From Sarocladium kiliense (taxonomy: Eukaryota > Ascomycota > Sordariomycetes > Hypocreales > Sarocladiaceae), in contig JAUZTG010000029.1 in the NCBI GenBank assembly GCA_030734395.1, positions 2,542,001-2,606,000 of the forward strand: a DNA stretch of 64,000 nt. The letters are read 5' to 3'. The position numbers and the translations under genes are program-made. Below the pieces are notes generated by a model, which did not search any database, was not told the origin of the DNA, and saw only the letters and a program-made list of their open reading frames with translations. Positions 33,156-43,260 of the stretch are shown one piece after another (the stretch's first letter is position 1; every line of letters starts with the position of its first letter).

Positions 33156-34302
33156 TCAGATGAGACTCATTATACCCGGGTGTTTCTTCTCCAGAATGGC
33201 TCCCAGCTCCTCCCACAGCTGTCTCTGCACAACAAGGCTCTCATCGCTTCGCACAAAGGGCGACGGCCTATCTCAACCCGAGGCCCCAGTCAGTTTCAGT
33301 TTGCTATATCAAATCCAGGGAGTTGCAAGACTCACGTGGTGACGGTACATTCACTCAAGTACTGCCCATGGTGATCTCTGCCTCCATGGGCAGCGTGGAC
33401 CATGATTCGGCCACCTTGCTCTGCAGTTCGCGCGACCAGCTTCTGCCATTGTCGCAATATCGACAGAAGAACTGGGGACATATTCCGCATAATATCCGTT
33501 TTGACATGGCCAGGGTTGGTATGTGAGGTGGTGACATTGCCAGGTATGGAGCTCGAATCGATGGCGTTTGCGAATTCGCGCGTCAAGAGCAGATGAATGA
33601 GCTTCGAGACGTTGTACCTGAAGTCATCAGTACAAAAGCTCCAAGTGACTGTTTTCTCCTGAATAAGGTTTGAGGATTGAGAAGGACTTACCTGTCCATC
33701 ATTCGTGCCGTCTTTTCGTCCGCCAGGTCCTGAAAGATGTGCTCGCTCTTGCGCTCCGGGAACTTTGTAAGCCAATGTACAAAAGACCCGGTGAATGTAA
33801 TCACAGCTTCTTTGCCGAGCCTCACGGATGTCTCCCTTAGGATAGGCAAGAGTAGGAAAGCTAGCATGAAAGTGTTGATGACGTTGACCGTGATGGTCAT
33901 CTCATTGCCGTCCGCCATCTCGAAGTCGTAGAGGTAGACACCCGCATTGGCCACCAAGACGTCCAGACGCTCGAGTTGCCGAGCCCGAGCAGCGAAAGCT
34001 TCCACTGACTCTGAGCTGGCGAGGTCAAGCTGCCATACCTCGAGGGCAGCAGCCTCACATTTTGTCGAGGCTCTGACATCTTCGGCGGCATGCTCGCCCT
34101 TGGCAATGCTGCGAACAGCAAGGATGACTTTGGCAGCACCAAGGCGAACAAACCATCGCGCTGTCTCGAGTCCTATCCCTCCGTTGGAGCCTGTGACAAT
34201 GATGGTTTGGTCGGAGAAGTCATAGTTGGGCTCCGGGGGCTTGATAAACAGCTGAGCGTACATGTGCTCCCAGAAGAAGCCGAGGGTAGAGGAGGGTGCC
34301 AT
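33156..34302 (-). CDS. Short-chain dehydrogenase/reductase (retinol-dehydrogenase-like)
   Basis: NAD(P)-dependent oxidoreductase of unknown substrate. Exons 34302-33692, 33617-33336, 33267-33156; introns of 74 and 68 nt; 334 aa. Landmarks in order: cofactor motif TGSNGGIGLETA (about residue 38), the IAKGEHAAEDV loop, VANAG, NVINTFMLAFLLLPILRET, the catalytic YNVSK created across the first junction, and NPGHVKTDIMRN. The C-terminus after the second splice (SPFVRSDESLVVQRQLWEEL) fits fungal members of this group. The ATG at 34302 is the first true ATG; the open frame upstream begins with TTG. It is divergent from the DUF3425 gene with 639 bp between starts, so the two may share regulation. Confidence 0.9.
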
Positions 34303-34941
34303 GCTGGTAATTGAAGTGACGGGTGTAAACAAGAGCTGTTCTAACGGGACTTCGAGCCTCACCGAAGACAATAAATGATGGATTCTGAAAGGTCCAATTA
34401 CCTTATTTATACAAGTCGCGGTCTCGTCTCATCACGCATGTGCTCTCAGACCATGACGCCTCCTCAGGCCGCAGCCTGGAGGCTTCCTCGCTTTCAGCTT
34501 CGCGTGCGAGGACAATCTCCGCCACGGGCCAACAAAGATCAGGACAGCAACGAGTATGGCAACATTCCAGGTGTTACATGATTCACCAACGAAGTCGCAC
34601 GGCCTTCGACCGTTTGCTGGTACCATAGCCAATTACGGAAATAGCTGGGGATGGTGGACCAGGGTCGCTGCAGAAGGCTTACATCCCTAATCCCCTTACA
34701 GGATGGTCTACGCCATGCTTTCGGATCGAGACTGCGCAGCTGGTCTGTGCCTAGACTTAGCTGGAAACATGTCATGAGTCCTGGACATGGGATAAGTAAG
34801 TCCATCCCCCGGGTGTTTTCCATTCTCAATGTCCGCATGTAAGCCATTCGCATGCGACTAACCGCCATCTGATCTGAATCTCGAACCGCCTCATTCCGAA
34901 CATTTCACCCCATTTGCCGCTGGTTCGTTAGTGAACTCACG

Positions 34942-35905
34942 ATGGACTGCACATCTTATCCGCGTCCGAAATTGGCTGAGGCAAAGTCCGCCGAGGAGGA
35001 CTGGACGGGGCTTCGTAGCCGACCGGAGCGCCGAAAGCTGCAAACCAGACTCAATGTCCGAGCGCATCGTAAGTACAGACTTTTATGCGTATCTTTTGAC
35101 AATTTGACAGGAACACTCTGTGGTCTCATGACTTCTTGAGTGGCTGGTGTACCCGTAGAAATGTAGATGCATCATCCATGCTGACTCTGATCCTATAGGC
35201 AGACGTAAAGCCGAGGCTGCGAATGCGTCCTCATCACGGGAAACTTCTGCATCATCGAAAACATCGATTGCAAAGTCAGAATCATATCCTGCGATCAACG
35301 GAAACTTGATCATCCCAAGCTACATCACGGCCAACGGCCAATGGGTCGCACCGACGCAGCTCTCGCCCATGTCTCTGGATCATCTCATCCCTCTCATTCA
35401 ATACAATGTCTTCCGCGCAACCGTCACCAATGTCTACCTTACCCAACTATACCATCTGCTCGACAACCGCTGCACATACGGCTACACATCCACAGCCTGG
35501 ACTACGATCCCCGTCTTCCCATCTCCACTCCCTCTCTTTCCCAGTCCTGAAGATGGCACATCCTTGCCCCCGAGCCTACAGCCGACTGATCTACAAAAGA
35601 ACACGCCGCACCCGCCCTGGATACGCATCCTGCCATGTGCCAAGATGCGTGATAACGCTGTGCGCAACTTGCACTTGGTTGATATGAAGGAGTTCTGCGC
35701 TGACCTGCTCCCCGATCTGGTCGGCCGATCCCACGAAGAAAATGCCGGTATGGCTGTCTGGAGAGACCCATGGGACCCAAGGGGATGGGAGGTTAAACCG
35801 GGCTTCCTACGCAAGTGGAGGTTCCTGATACAGGACTGCACAGAGCTGATGGAAGCTACTAATCAGTATAGGAGTATTCGGGGCGAGAAACAATTGGTGT
35901 GGTGA
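34942..35905 (+). CDS. bZIP-like transcription factor with DUF3425 domain
   Basis: Exons 34942-35068 and 35199-35905 with a 130-nt intron; 277 aa. The N-terminal EEDWTGLRSRPERRKLQTRLNVRAHRRRK is the basic region seen in DUF3425 proteins (WTGI...ERRRLQNRLNQRARRRR), completed across the intron by AHR-RRK. No leucine zipper heptads follow. The C-terminal DUF3425 domain includes LSPMSLDHLIPLIQYNVFRATVTN, a Pro-rich middle and WRDPWDPRGWEVKPGFLRKWRFLIQDC. Members often sit beside catabolic or secondary-metabolite genes; here the divergent neighbour is the SDR. The target is unknown. Confidence 0.88.
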
Positions 35906-36445
35906 AGCGTACCTGTCCTCGTTCAGAAAGACCAGAACTTGCGAATATGTCATCCTTGTGAGCAATAACGCACCATCCACCATGTTGGCCATGTGACTGT
36001 GATTCGTCGGCGCCTATATGGTCGATTCGGGATGTGATATTTTGGCATTTCACCTTTGATCTAGTTACAATCTCTCCTTTACCCATTCAGCCAATGCTCG
36101 TCCTAGATACTAGCCAATGCCACCCACTGCTGTGTGGGCGATTATTGGATGTACCAAGTATTGATACCACATACACGGTCTCCCCGCAGATCCAGAGTTG
36201 TCAGATTCCATCTATCTTCATCAATTCTCCCCGCCAAACGATGCGTGGTTGGCCAGCATGCAACTCGACATTGGGCGGCTCGGGCCATGGCTCCGTCACG
36301 CCCGATACTAATCCAGTACCATCTTTCGACGACCTTAGCAGGTAAATACCTACCATTGTAGTTTCATTCAATATGATAAGACGAGAACTTTTCCAGGATT
36401 TTCCATATCCATCTCTGACCTACAAGCATATCGCAACCACCACGC

Positions 36446-37532
36446 ATGATGGGTTTTCATCTTGCTGCTTTGATCCTTGGCGTCGTCTCGGCTGTTGTCG
36501 CCCATGGAGGAGGCCAACACTACGAGATTGATGGCCAAATCCATCTAGGGTGAGTGTCTCATACCTGAACGCAGCCCTCGCTCTTTAGCTAGCAGGCGTG
36601 GTTGTGACATGTGGTATATACTGACACTTGGTTGGGTTTTCGAGAATACAGGAATTGGGATTTGCTCAACGACACAGATGGGAGCATCCAGAGAGATTGG
36701 CACTGGGGTGACAACATCTATAGCCTGCAGAGCGAATATCTCGCATGCGGATATAGCGGTGCCCCTGGCCCAAACTCTTACCATGCTTCGCATACCGCCG
36801 GATCTGTCATTAGCATCAACTACACGGTCGAGAGATACAAGGAGGATGACGGTCGATTCTGGACGTTCGGGCATTCCCACGGGCCTATGCTAGCATATCT
36901 AGCAGCGTGTCCTGATGAGGGCTGCGAAAGCGTTGACGTCAACGAAGCGATATGGTGAGTCCAAGTCTTTACGTGGCACGGCGAAGCGGCATGAGCCTAA
37001 CAAAAACTACGCAAAAGGTTCAAGATTTTTGAGGCTGGCCTCTTGGAGGGGACTTGGACGGAAGGCTACTGGGCCATGAGGGATGTATGGCTTGGAGCGA
37101 ACCTGGACATTGCCACGCCAAAGAGTCTAAAGCCCGGCAAATACCTACTCCGACATGAGATGATCAACCTCGAAGCAGGACCAGCTCAATTCTTCCCGAA
37201 CTGCATTCAGCTAGATGTCGCTGGGGATGGCAGCAGTGTTCCTGATCCGACTGAACTCGTTTCGTTCCCCGGTGCTTATGACAAGGTACGTTTCGGGAAA
37301 TTCGGAGCTGACTTGGACTTTGAACCACTGATACTGGAATTTGATAGGACGAAGAACACAGTTTTGTTACATTGCGAGGCTCGGAGTGGTTCTACAGCGA
37401 ACATGGACATGACACTGTGAGTGGGATCTCTCATTAGACCATTTGTAAAAGATGCAGAGCGCTAATGGTGTCCGATCTTCTTCTTACAAACAGATCTACC
37501 CACTCCCTGGTCCGCAAGTATGGGCGGGCTAA
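36446..37532 (+). CDS. AA9 lytic polysaccharide monooxygenase-like protein, divergent active site
   Basis: Secreted copper enzyme family that cleaves cellulose or hemicellulose oxidatively. Exons 36446-36549, 36652-36954, 37018-37285, 37348-37416, 37494-37532; 260 aa, no carbohydrate-binding module. The signal peptide (1-19) ends VVA, leaving His20 as the mature N-terminal copper ligand. The second His is in GHSHGPMLAYLAACP (109/111). LKPGKYLLRHEMI, CIQLDVAG, VSFPGAYD and the end IYPLPGPQVWAG are AA9 signatures; the last two exons are recovered only by splicing. Unusual: the expected axial Tyr is Phe195 (AQFFPNC), and the outer-sphere His of the usual EIIALH is Glu188 (EMINLE). Activity may be altered or lost. 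The second in-frame ATG at 36449 is equally possible. Confidence 0.85.
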
Positions 37533-37719
37533 GAGGCTTCAAGAATATGATGAGGGTCCCAGGTGTCTTGTGGACCTGGCGGGGAACCTGGGGTAGTCAG
37601 AGGCTCTTCATGAATGAATGCAACCAAAAGTGTCACCCTGAACGAGGTGAGGCCGCAGCGGCCATGTCATGTACATGTCCCCAGAGCTGTGCTGTTTGAT
37701 CATTACTCACCAAGTCCAC

Positions 37720-38436
37720 TTATGCTTTGTCCTCCTCGCTTTCTTCCCTTCCCTTCACCTCTCCCATCCCTCTTGCCATTCCACTCAACCGGTCCAACTC
37801 CAACACCGCAACCATTGCCCCAGCCACTGCCAGTTCTGCCATGTCGCCCTTCTCGGCCTTTACCCTCTCATGACAACCTCCCTCTCCCGACGGTCCTTCT
37901 GCCACAGAGCTGTCTCGTGCCCTTCTCCGTCGTTCGCTACTTTCTCTGAACGTTGGTGGTGTCAGGACTCGAGGGGAGGGAGATCGGTTCGCAGACGAAG
38001 AGCGATTGTGTAATCGCATACGATCGCGGATGCGACTGGACCGGGGGGGGGTGATGGGCTGGGAGGTAGAAGGACGGCGAGTTTGGATGCTGCCATGTTC
38101 GTTCGAGGGACCCTGCGCATTCTCATTATCAACCAGGGAATTCCTCTCCTAAAGCTCTTGAATTTTTCCAAAACTGACATGTCCATGCTTCCCTGTTCGA
38201 TCCAACTCCGGGCAGCTCGAGCTTCCCGCCTTGAAAGGCTCCATCGTGACAGCGCGGACGAGTGGTGATTGCAGCAATGGGCTCGATCCCTTCACAGACT
38301 TGAACCATCTTCCGCGGCGAAGTGGTGACTCAGCAGGACTTGGTGTAGATGGCGCGGGAGAGGCAGCGCGTGGAGATGCTAATGGAGAGGATCGATGGGA
38401 GGGGCTGATATCGGCTGATGCGCGTGGCGTGGCCAT
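37720..38436 (-). pseudogene. Ser/Pro/Arg-rich open frame interrupted by one TAG
   Basis: Not recognised. From the ATG at 38436 the frame encodes a low-complexity Ser/Pro-rich protein (95 codons) ending at TAG 38151-38149, but the same frame then stays open for 142 further codons to 37720. The composition is similar on both sides: SPLASPRAASPAPSTPSP before, SSSANRSPSPRVLTPP after. A 30-nt GT-AG segment (38178-38149) could in theory remove the TAG, but that is below usual fungal intron size. A 9-nt C run at about 38043-38051 could also affect the frame. It may be a broken gene, a real short protein, or a chance frame in low-complexity DNA. Confidence 0.3.
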
Positions 38437-38772
38437 CGGTGTTGATGCGACTTCGGCTATTAATAATTCTGCTTGATAAGGATACTATGAGTAGGTGAAT
38501 GATGGGTTCCATGCCTCCCTTCGCTGTGTAAAGACGTCACGGCAAAGGAGATGCGAGACTGGAGAGAGTTCACGAGCCGAGGGAGTCCCCTTGAGAAGGA
38601 AGCAACAGCGAGCGCCTCTGACCTTCCACTTCAGAACCAGGGCTGCAAGAAACATTCTAAGTTCGACCGCTGGGCCAGATCTACGGCGAAGGTAGAAAAT
38701 TGAAGACACGAGAACATGATTGAGATGGGGGTATCTAGAGCATAATACAACAAACCACGTGTACCATCTCCA

Positions 38773-39204
38773 TCACCAATGAGGTTTCCCATCCAACAAC
38801 CCGTTCCTCAGCCGTCCTCTGCTTTCTATCAGATGCTCTTTGATCCACAGTCCCTCAAATCCAGTTGCATTCAAAGCATGTCTCTTGATCATGAGCTTGC
38901 CCTGGTCCAGTTGCCCACAACTCAGACACATCCTCCTCACTCCCTCACTCCCTCCAACCCGAGCACCACTCCTCAATCCCATCACTTTCACCGGTTCCCC
39001 AAGAGATATCACACCCTCAGTAGCTCCCAACAATCGCTCCTCAGCAAGATTCGGTCCGCCTGTTGCATGTGCTACAATTGAGCCGGCCAAGATCGCGACT
39101 GTGGGCGCGGCTTTGAGGATAGGTGGGAGGCCGTTTTGGATATTCCCAAGTCGCGCTGCTTTGAGCAATTCGCTTGTCAAGGTCGGTGCTACCTTCTTTG
39201 CCAT
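38773..39204 (-). CDS. Hypothetical protein, 143 aa
   Basis: Not recognised and only weakly supported. An ATG at 39204 opens a 143-codon frame beginning MAKKVAPTLTSELLKAARLG, with one moderately hydrophobic stretch (PTVAILAGSIVAHATGG) and otherwise a mixed composition containing three Cys. Overlapping open frames on the plus strand reduce confidence. It sits between the Ser/Pro-rich frame and the HET gene with no obvious promoter signal. Confidence 0.25.
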   Translation of the reverse strand: MAKKVAPTLTSELLKAARLGNIQNGLPPILKAAPTVAILAGSIVAHATGGPNLAEERLLGATEGVISLGEPVKVMGLRSGARVGGSEGVRRMCLSCGQLDQGKLMIKRHALNATGFEGLWIKEHLIESRGRLRNGLLDGKPHW

Positions 39205-39621
39205 GGTTTCGAGTGATATCTTCAAGGCAGGGGAGTGAGAACGAGGAGCCCGTCGATGCGAGATTGGGTATAAGGCTGCTTGGATTCAGGAACGTTGCAT
39301 CCCGAGTCAGTTGTGGCTATCGAAGAAAGAATGTAACCAAATGCTTGCGAATCTCTGAATTGGGATAATCCCTTAGAGTCGATTATTGGTATCTTTGTTC
39401 ATGTCAAACTGCTTGCTATTGCGACGCACAGCCCCGGCGCTCATGCATGGTCATGCCTCAGGCTTCATATCTCGGCCTCCCTCCCACCATCATCTTCCGT
39501 CAGCTTCCATCATCACACGTCCCCGTCCATTGATCAAATTGCAGTCATATCTCATGTATCATAATGGAAACGCTAACCCTTAAAACAAGCTTCCAAAATC
39601 ATGCGCCTCCCACGATGAACC

Positions 39622-42141
39622 CTACTGCACCGAAAACACCGTATCAAACACCCTGTCCTCTCTCCCAATCTCCTCAAACCCATTCACCCAACACTCCCCT
39701 ACCAAAGCACACTCAACATACAACTTGGCCGTCTCAATCCGCGGCAGATTTCCTCTGTGAACCTTCTGAGTAGACCAATGCTCCATCCCACATACATACT
39801 TACTGCGCACCAGGAAAGGTACCTTGGCTCCAGGAAATACCACCACCAGATCCCCGAACTTGGCCTCTGGTGGGAGCAACACCAACTTCTCAGGTCCCAG
39901 GTCTGCACCGTGGCGTGCTTTGTACATCTCCTGCAAAAGTACATCTCGAGGGGTCATGTTTCGCCAATTCAACTTCGCAGCGCGGTAAAGGCCCAGGAGG
40001 CGCTGGTCGACTATCGACTTCGGGGCTGGGACGATACGCTGAGAGGCGACCGAGTCTGCAGACCAGTCTGTTCCCATCTTTGCTCTCTGGACAAGATGTG
40101 CCTCGATGGACCCTGCTTTCGGTGGTAAGGTGTCGAGATCAAAGTACTCCAACATGCGGCGGTAGGGGTTGCCTGACAACTCGTTGCCAATATCGAAGAA
40201 TGCCCGCCTGAACAGCTCTGGGTTGAGCTGGCCCACGTTCTGCACCCCAACTTGCTCAACCAACCATGTCTGTTTCAAAATCTTTGTCCAGAGCGATAGG
40301 ATGTGCGCTTCAAGAGGGAACGCAACAAAGTCCTGGTGCTGCTTCCATTGTGTTTGCAGCTCAGAGAACATCGACTCGTCCCTGCCGAGCAACGACGTCG
40401 CAGACATGGCCCTAGCCACCTTGCCCAGGACCCGACCTTGTATAGCAAGCGTTCCTCTGGGTACGATACGTCCACCTGGCGCATAGCCAGTTACCCATGT
40501 GCGGTAGGTCTCCACGTCTAACTCCGATTCCAGCGTCGCGTCACTTCCATCAGTCGTCTCGAGCTTCGAGCTCCTCGCTGGATCTGCGATTTCGATGATC
40601 GCACGTGGTTCATGATCCATGTGGCTCCTGCAGTCCCAATTTGGCACCCATGTTGGATGATGGAAACGCTCAACATTTTCATACCCTTTGAGGTCGTCCT
40701 CGAACCCTCGCAGTCTGCGGGAGCACGTCTGTGCAGCCGGTCGCAGAAAGTCGCTCGCAGGTCCAGGACCGCCGTCTTCTTTCTCTAGCCACTCTGACTG
40801 TAGTGGAATCTGCTGTGTGAGCTCCTCGGCGAACAATACAGAGAACTCATCTTTTGCCTCCAATGCGTTTACTTCTTCGGCATCTAGCTTGGCCCCCGAC
40901 GTGGCCGCCAGGCCTTCCATAAGACTCTGACGCGCAAGCCTCCAACGCTTCACCTGGCGGTAGAAGTACTCTGGTCTCGAGGCTCGGTTGAGGTAACTGA
41001 GGACCCTGTAGTCTTTCTTAGTCGTCATATAGTCGATGGCAAAGTCTCTAAAGACCTCGGCCGTTGTCTTGCCGTAGTCAACGGTCCCATTGGATTGCCA
41101 GTCGAAGCCAGTGCTGACGCCCAGCAATGCGAACACTTTGTCCCTCGAATCTGAGGCCTTGCGACGTCTTGCAAGTACCAGCATGTCCAACATATCGGTC
41201 GACAAGACGTCGTGTACGGGGTCGACGTGCTGGCTGTACCACAACGGCAGATACTGTTCCTGCTTCCTAGAAGCGTGGAACGAGACGCGAGCTTGCCACA
41301 GCTGGCGAACGAAGTCGAAACCGCTTGCCTGAGCCAAGCTCTGTCCATACCGATCGTGAACCCGGCTCTGTAGGATTGTGCACCTGATGAAGTCATCCCA
41401 TGGTACCCTCCTATGTCGACTTTGTATCGAAAGTCGCTTGGACACCACAGCTTCCTGGAATACCCATACTCGCTGAAACCACTCCCTGGTCAGCACAGCA
41501 TGGTATACATCGTATAGGTCTCCACGAAAGTCAATCTCGTCCTCTCGTTGCTTCGGGAGCTCAAAGTCTTGCTCTAGGTTTTCGTTAAGCGCCCACGTGC
41601 TTTGGCGCTCAAGGAAATTCCATGCCGAATACGCAACATTGCCATCATCGTGGTCTCCCAGGTACGCGATTGTCTCGTGAGCGCACTCAAAGATATCTCG
41701 CATCTGTTGAACTTGGTGATTTCGCTCAGAAAGGTCGGACTGGTTGATGCATATGGCGTCAACCCACAACAATGTGTGTCGATCGCGCCGACGAAGATAA
41801 CGAAGAGCCGATTCAAGGTTTCTGCTAATTGAAATGGCCTTGTCGTCGATGTACACCGCTTTCGTTTTCTTGCTCTGTCCCCAAACATACGACAGAGCCG
41901 TGAATGAATCGGCATTATTGTCCTCATCCGACACGAAATGAGTGAGTGGCAGCGCTATTAGGCCGCATTCGAGGTCGTCACTGAAGTCATCGGCCTCAAG
42001 CAAGACCAGGATGCGGACGTCACCATGTTCAAGAGGCTCATACTCGTACGAAGACGGATCGCCAGGCCCTGTACTTTCGTCTTCTGAGCTGGACTCCGTC
42101 GTATTGTCCTTGTGACAGGCATTGAGGGTCGGCTTCATCAT
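39622..42141 (-). CDS. HET-domain (heterokaryon incompatibility) protein
   Basis: Single-exon 839-aa protein. The HET domain (PF06985) spans roughly residues 75-230 with its blocks in order: FTALSYVWG, ISISRNLESALRYLR, LLWVDAICINQSDLSERNHQVQQM, then REWFQRVWVFQEAV. HET proteins trigger self/non-self recognition and cell death in fungal fusion and are also abundant in non-incompatibility roles. About 600 residues follow with RRRKASDSRDKVFALLG, the usual post-HET block, and a mixed C-terminal region without recognised NACHT, WD40 or ankyrin repeats. The open frame extends 16 codons upstream to a GTG; 42141 is the first ATG. It is divergent from the 252-aa unknown gene, with 360 bp between starts. 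Confidence 0.9.
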   Translation of the reverse strand: MMKPTLNACHKDNTTESSSEDESTGPGDPSSYEYEPLEHGDVRILVLLEADDFSDDLECGLIALPLTHFVSDEDNNADSFTALSYVWGQSKKTKAVYIDDKAISISRNLESALRYLRRRDRHTLLWVDAICINQSDLSERNHQVQQMRDIFECAHETIAYLGDHDDGNVAYSAWNFLERQSTWALNENLEQDFELPKQREDEIDFRGDLYDVYHAVLTREWFQRVWVFQEAVVSKRLSIQSRHRRVPWDDFIRCTILQSRVHDRYGQSLAQASGFDFVRQLWQARVSFHASRKQEQYLPLWYSQHVDPVHDVLSTDMLDMLVLARRRKASDSRDKVFALLGVSTGFDWQSNGTVDYGKTTAEVFRDFAIDYMTTKKDYRVLSYLNRASRPEYFYRQVKRWRLARQSLMEGLAATSGAKLDAEEVNALEAKDEFSVLFAEELTQQIPLQSEWLEKEDGGPGPASDFLRPAAQTCSRRLRGFEDDLKGYENVERFHHPTWVPNWDCRSHMDHEPRAIIEIADPARSSKLETTDGSDATLESELDVETYRTWVTGYAPGGRIVPRGTLAIQGRVLGKVARAMSATSLLGRDESMFSELQTQWKQHQDFVAFPLEAHILSLWTKILKQTWLVEQVGVQNVGQLNPELFRRAFFDIGNELSGNPYRRMLEYFDLDTLPPKAGSIEAHLVQRAKMGTDWSADSVASQRIVPAPKSIVDQRLLGLYRAAKLNWRNMTPRDVLLQEMYKARHGADLGPEKLVLLPPEAKFGDLVVVFPGAKVPFLVRSKYVCGMEHWSTQKVHRGNLPRIETAKLYVECALVGECWVNGFEEIGREDRVFDTVFSVQ

Positions 42142-42501
42142 GGTCCAATTCAGACTCCGGAAATGAGGTTGTTGAGTCGATACTGACACTGGCGAGGCTC
42201 AACCTCCTCAAGTCGTCTTTCAGGTGATGTTGCATCCCCTTGTAGGTGCTGGCCCACCACACCTGCATGAGGCTGTGCATGTCTGCCTTAAGTCTTGTAC
42301 TGGGCATTGCAACGCCAGCTGTAAGCGTAGTAAAGTTGAGAATTGGTGCATTTGGCGATTGCTTCGAGATGAGGAACAGCGTAAGACGGCACAAAATCGT
42401 CCGGCGCAAGGTTACTTAAAGGACAAGCACACGGACGGCAAAGATGACTTCTTTAGAGCTCCGGTCCACCGCTACAATCGAAGCCACGAACTGTATACAG
42501 G

Positions 42502-43260
42502 ATGCATCGGATCAACTTCATACCCGGACCCCATGAGAAGGCAGAGATTCACGAAGCGAATGGGCACATTTGGTTTCGACGCTCAGCTATAGAGGGCTAT
42601 ATGGACGCATTCGTGTTTGATCATGGCGGCTCCTTCACTCTGTGTCAGTCTATGCTCGCCTGTATGAGTGAAGGCGATCAGGTCGACGTTCGTTATACTT
42701 TTGACGGAGGGGAGCCATGTGCAAGTGGAGAGATGCCAGGCAAGACGGTAGCAACGCTGACCAATGCCGATGGCCGCGTTGAGCACCTTTGGGAAGTCAA
42801 CAATGAGACACCCGCATTGAGTGACAATCACGCTGCGAAAGCGTTCAATGCGTATCGCCGTCATCTGGCTCTCTTCCTTCGCGAGCCCTTCCCAGAGAAG
42901 GTCGCGATCAACAGTGCTCATGGCGATGTGCCCGAACGCTACAATGGTAAGAACATTATCTCACGAGCCTTCACGCCATCCAATCTTTGCGACGCTTCCG
43001 GACGAATGTGGTTCTGGGTAGACCTCGAGCCGCCAGGAGATGCGAATACCGAGGCTCTCTTGACTAGGCCAATGCCAGCGCTCGATGCCGTGATTCTCGC
43101 GGCGATGTTGACGCTGTGCTACGGTTCGCCTCCCTTGGTCTTTGGCATTGCGCCAACAGTGGAAGGACGAGCTATGATGCCACTTGCGTACACGAGAGTA
43201 CACTACGAGGATGATGAGCGGTTCGAAAGAGAGGATAAGAAGCCGTTCCTGGTGATGTAG
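42502..43260 (+). CDS. Hypothetical protein, 252 aa, divergent from HET gene
   Basis: Not recognised. A single open frame from the ATG at 42502 begins MHRINFIPGPHEKAEIHEANG and contains IWFRRSAIEGYMDAFVFDHGGSF, DVRYTFDGGEP, a centre rich in charged residues (NAYRRHLALFLREPFPEKVAI) and a hydrophobic patch near residues 200-225 (LDAVILAAMLTLCYGSPPLVFG). No signal peptide is visible. Codon usage and length support a real gene, and no long competing plus-strand frame exists. Its head-to-head position with a HET gene is notable because HET genes are often paired with a partner, but any link is inference. Confidence 0.6.
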   Translation: MHRINFIPGPHEKAEIHEANGHIWFRRSAIEGYMDAFVFDHGGSFTLCQSMLACMSEGDQVDVRYTFDGGEPCASGEMPGKTVATLTNADGRVEHLWEVNNETPALSDNHAAKAFNAYRRHLALFLREPFPEKVAINSAHGDVPERYNGKNIISRAFTPSNLCDASGRMWFWVDLEPPGDANTEALLTRPMPALDAVILAAMLTLCYGSPPLVFGIAPTVEGRAMMPLAYTRVHYEDDERFEREDKKPFLVM

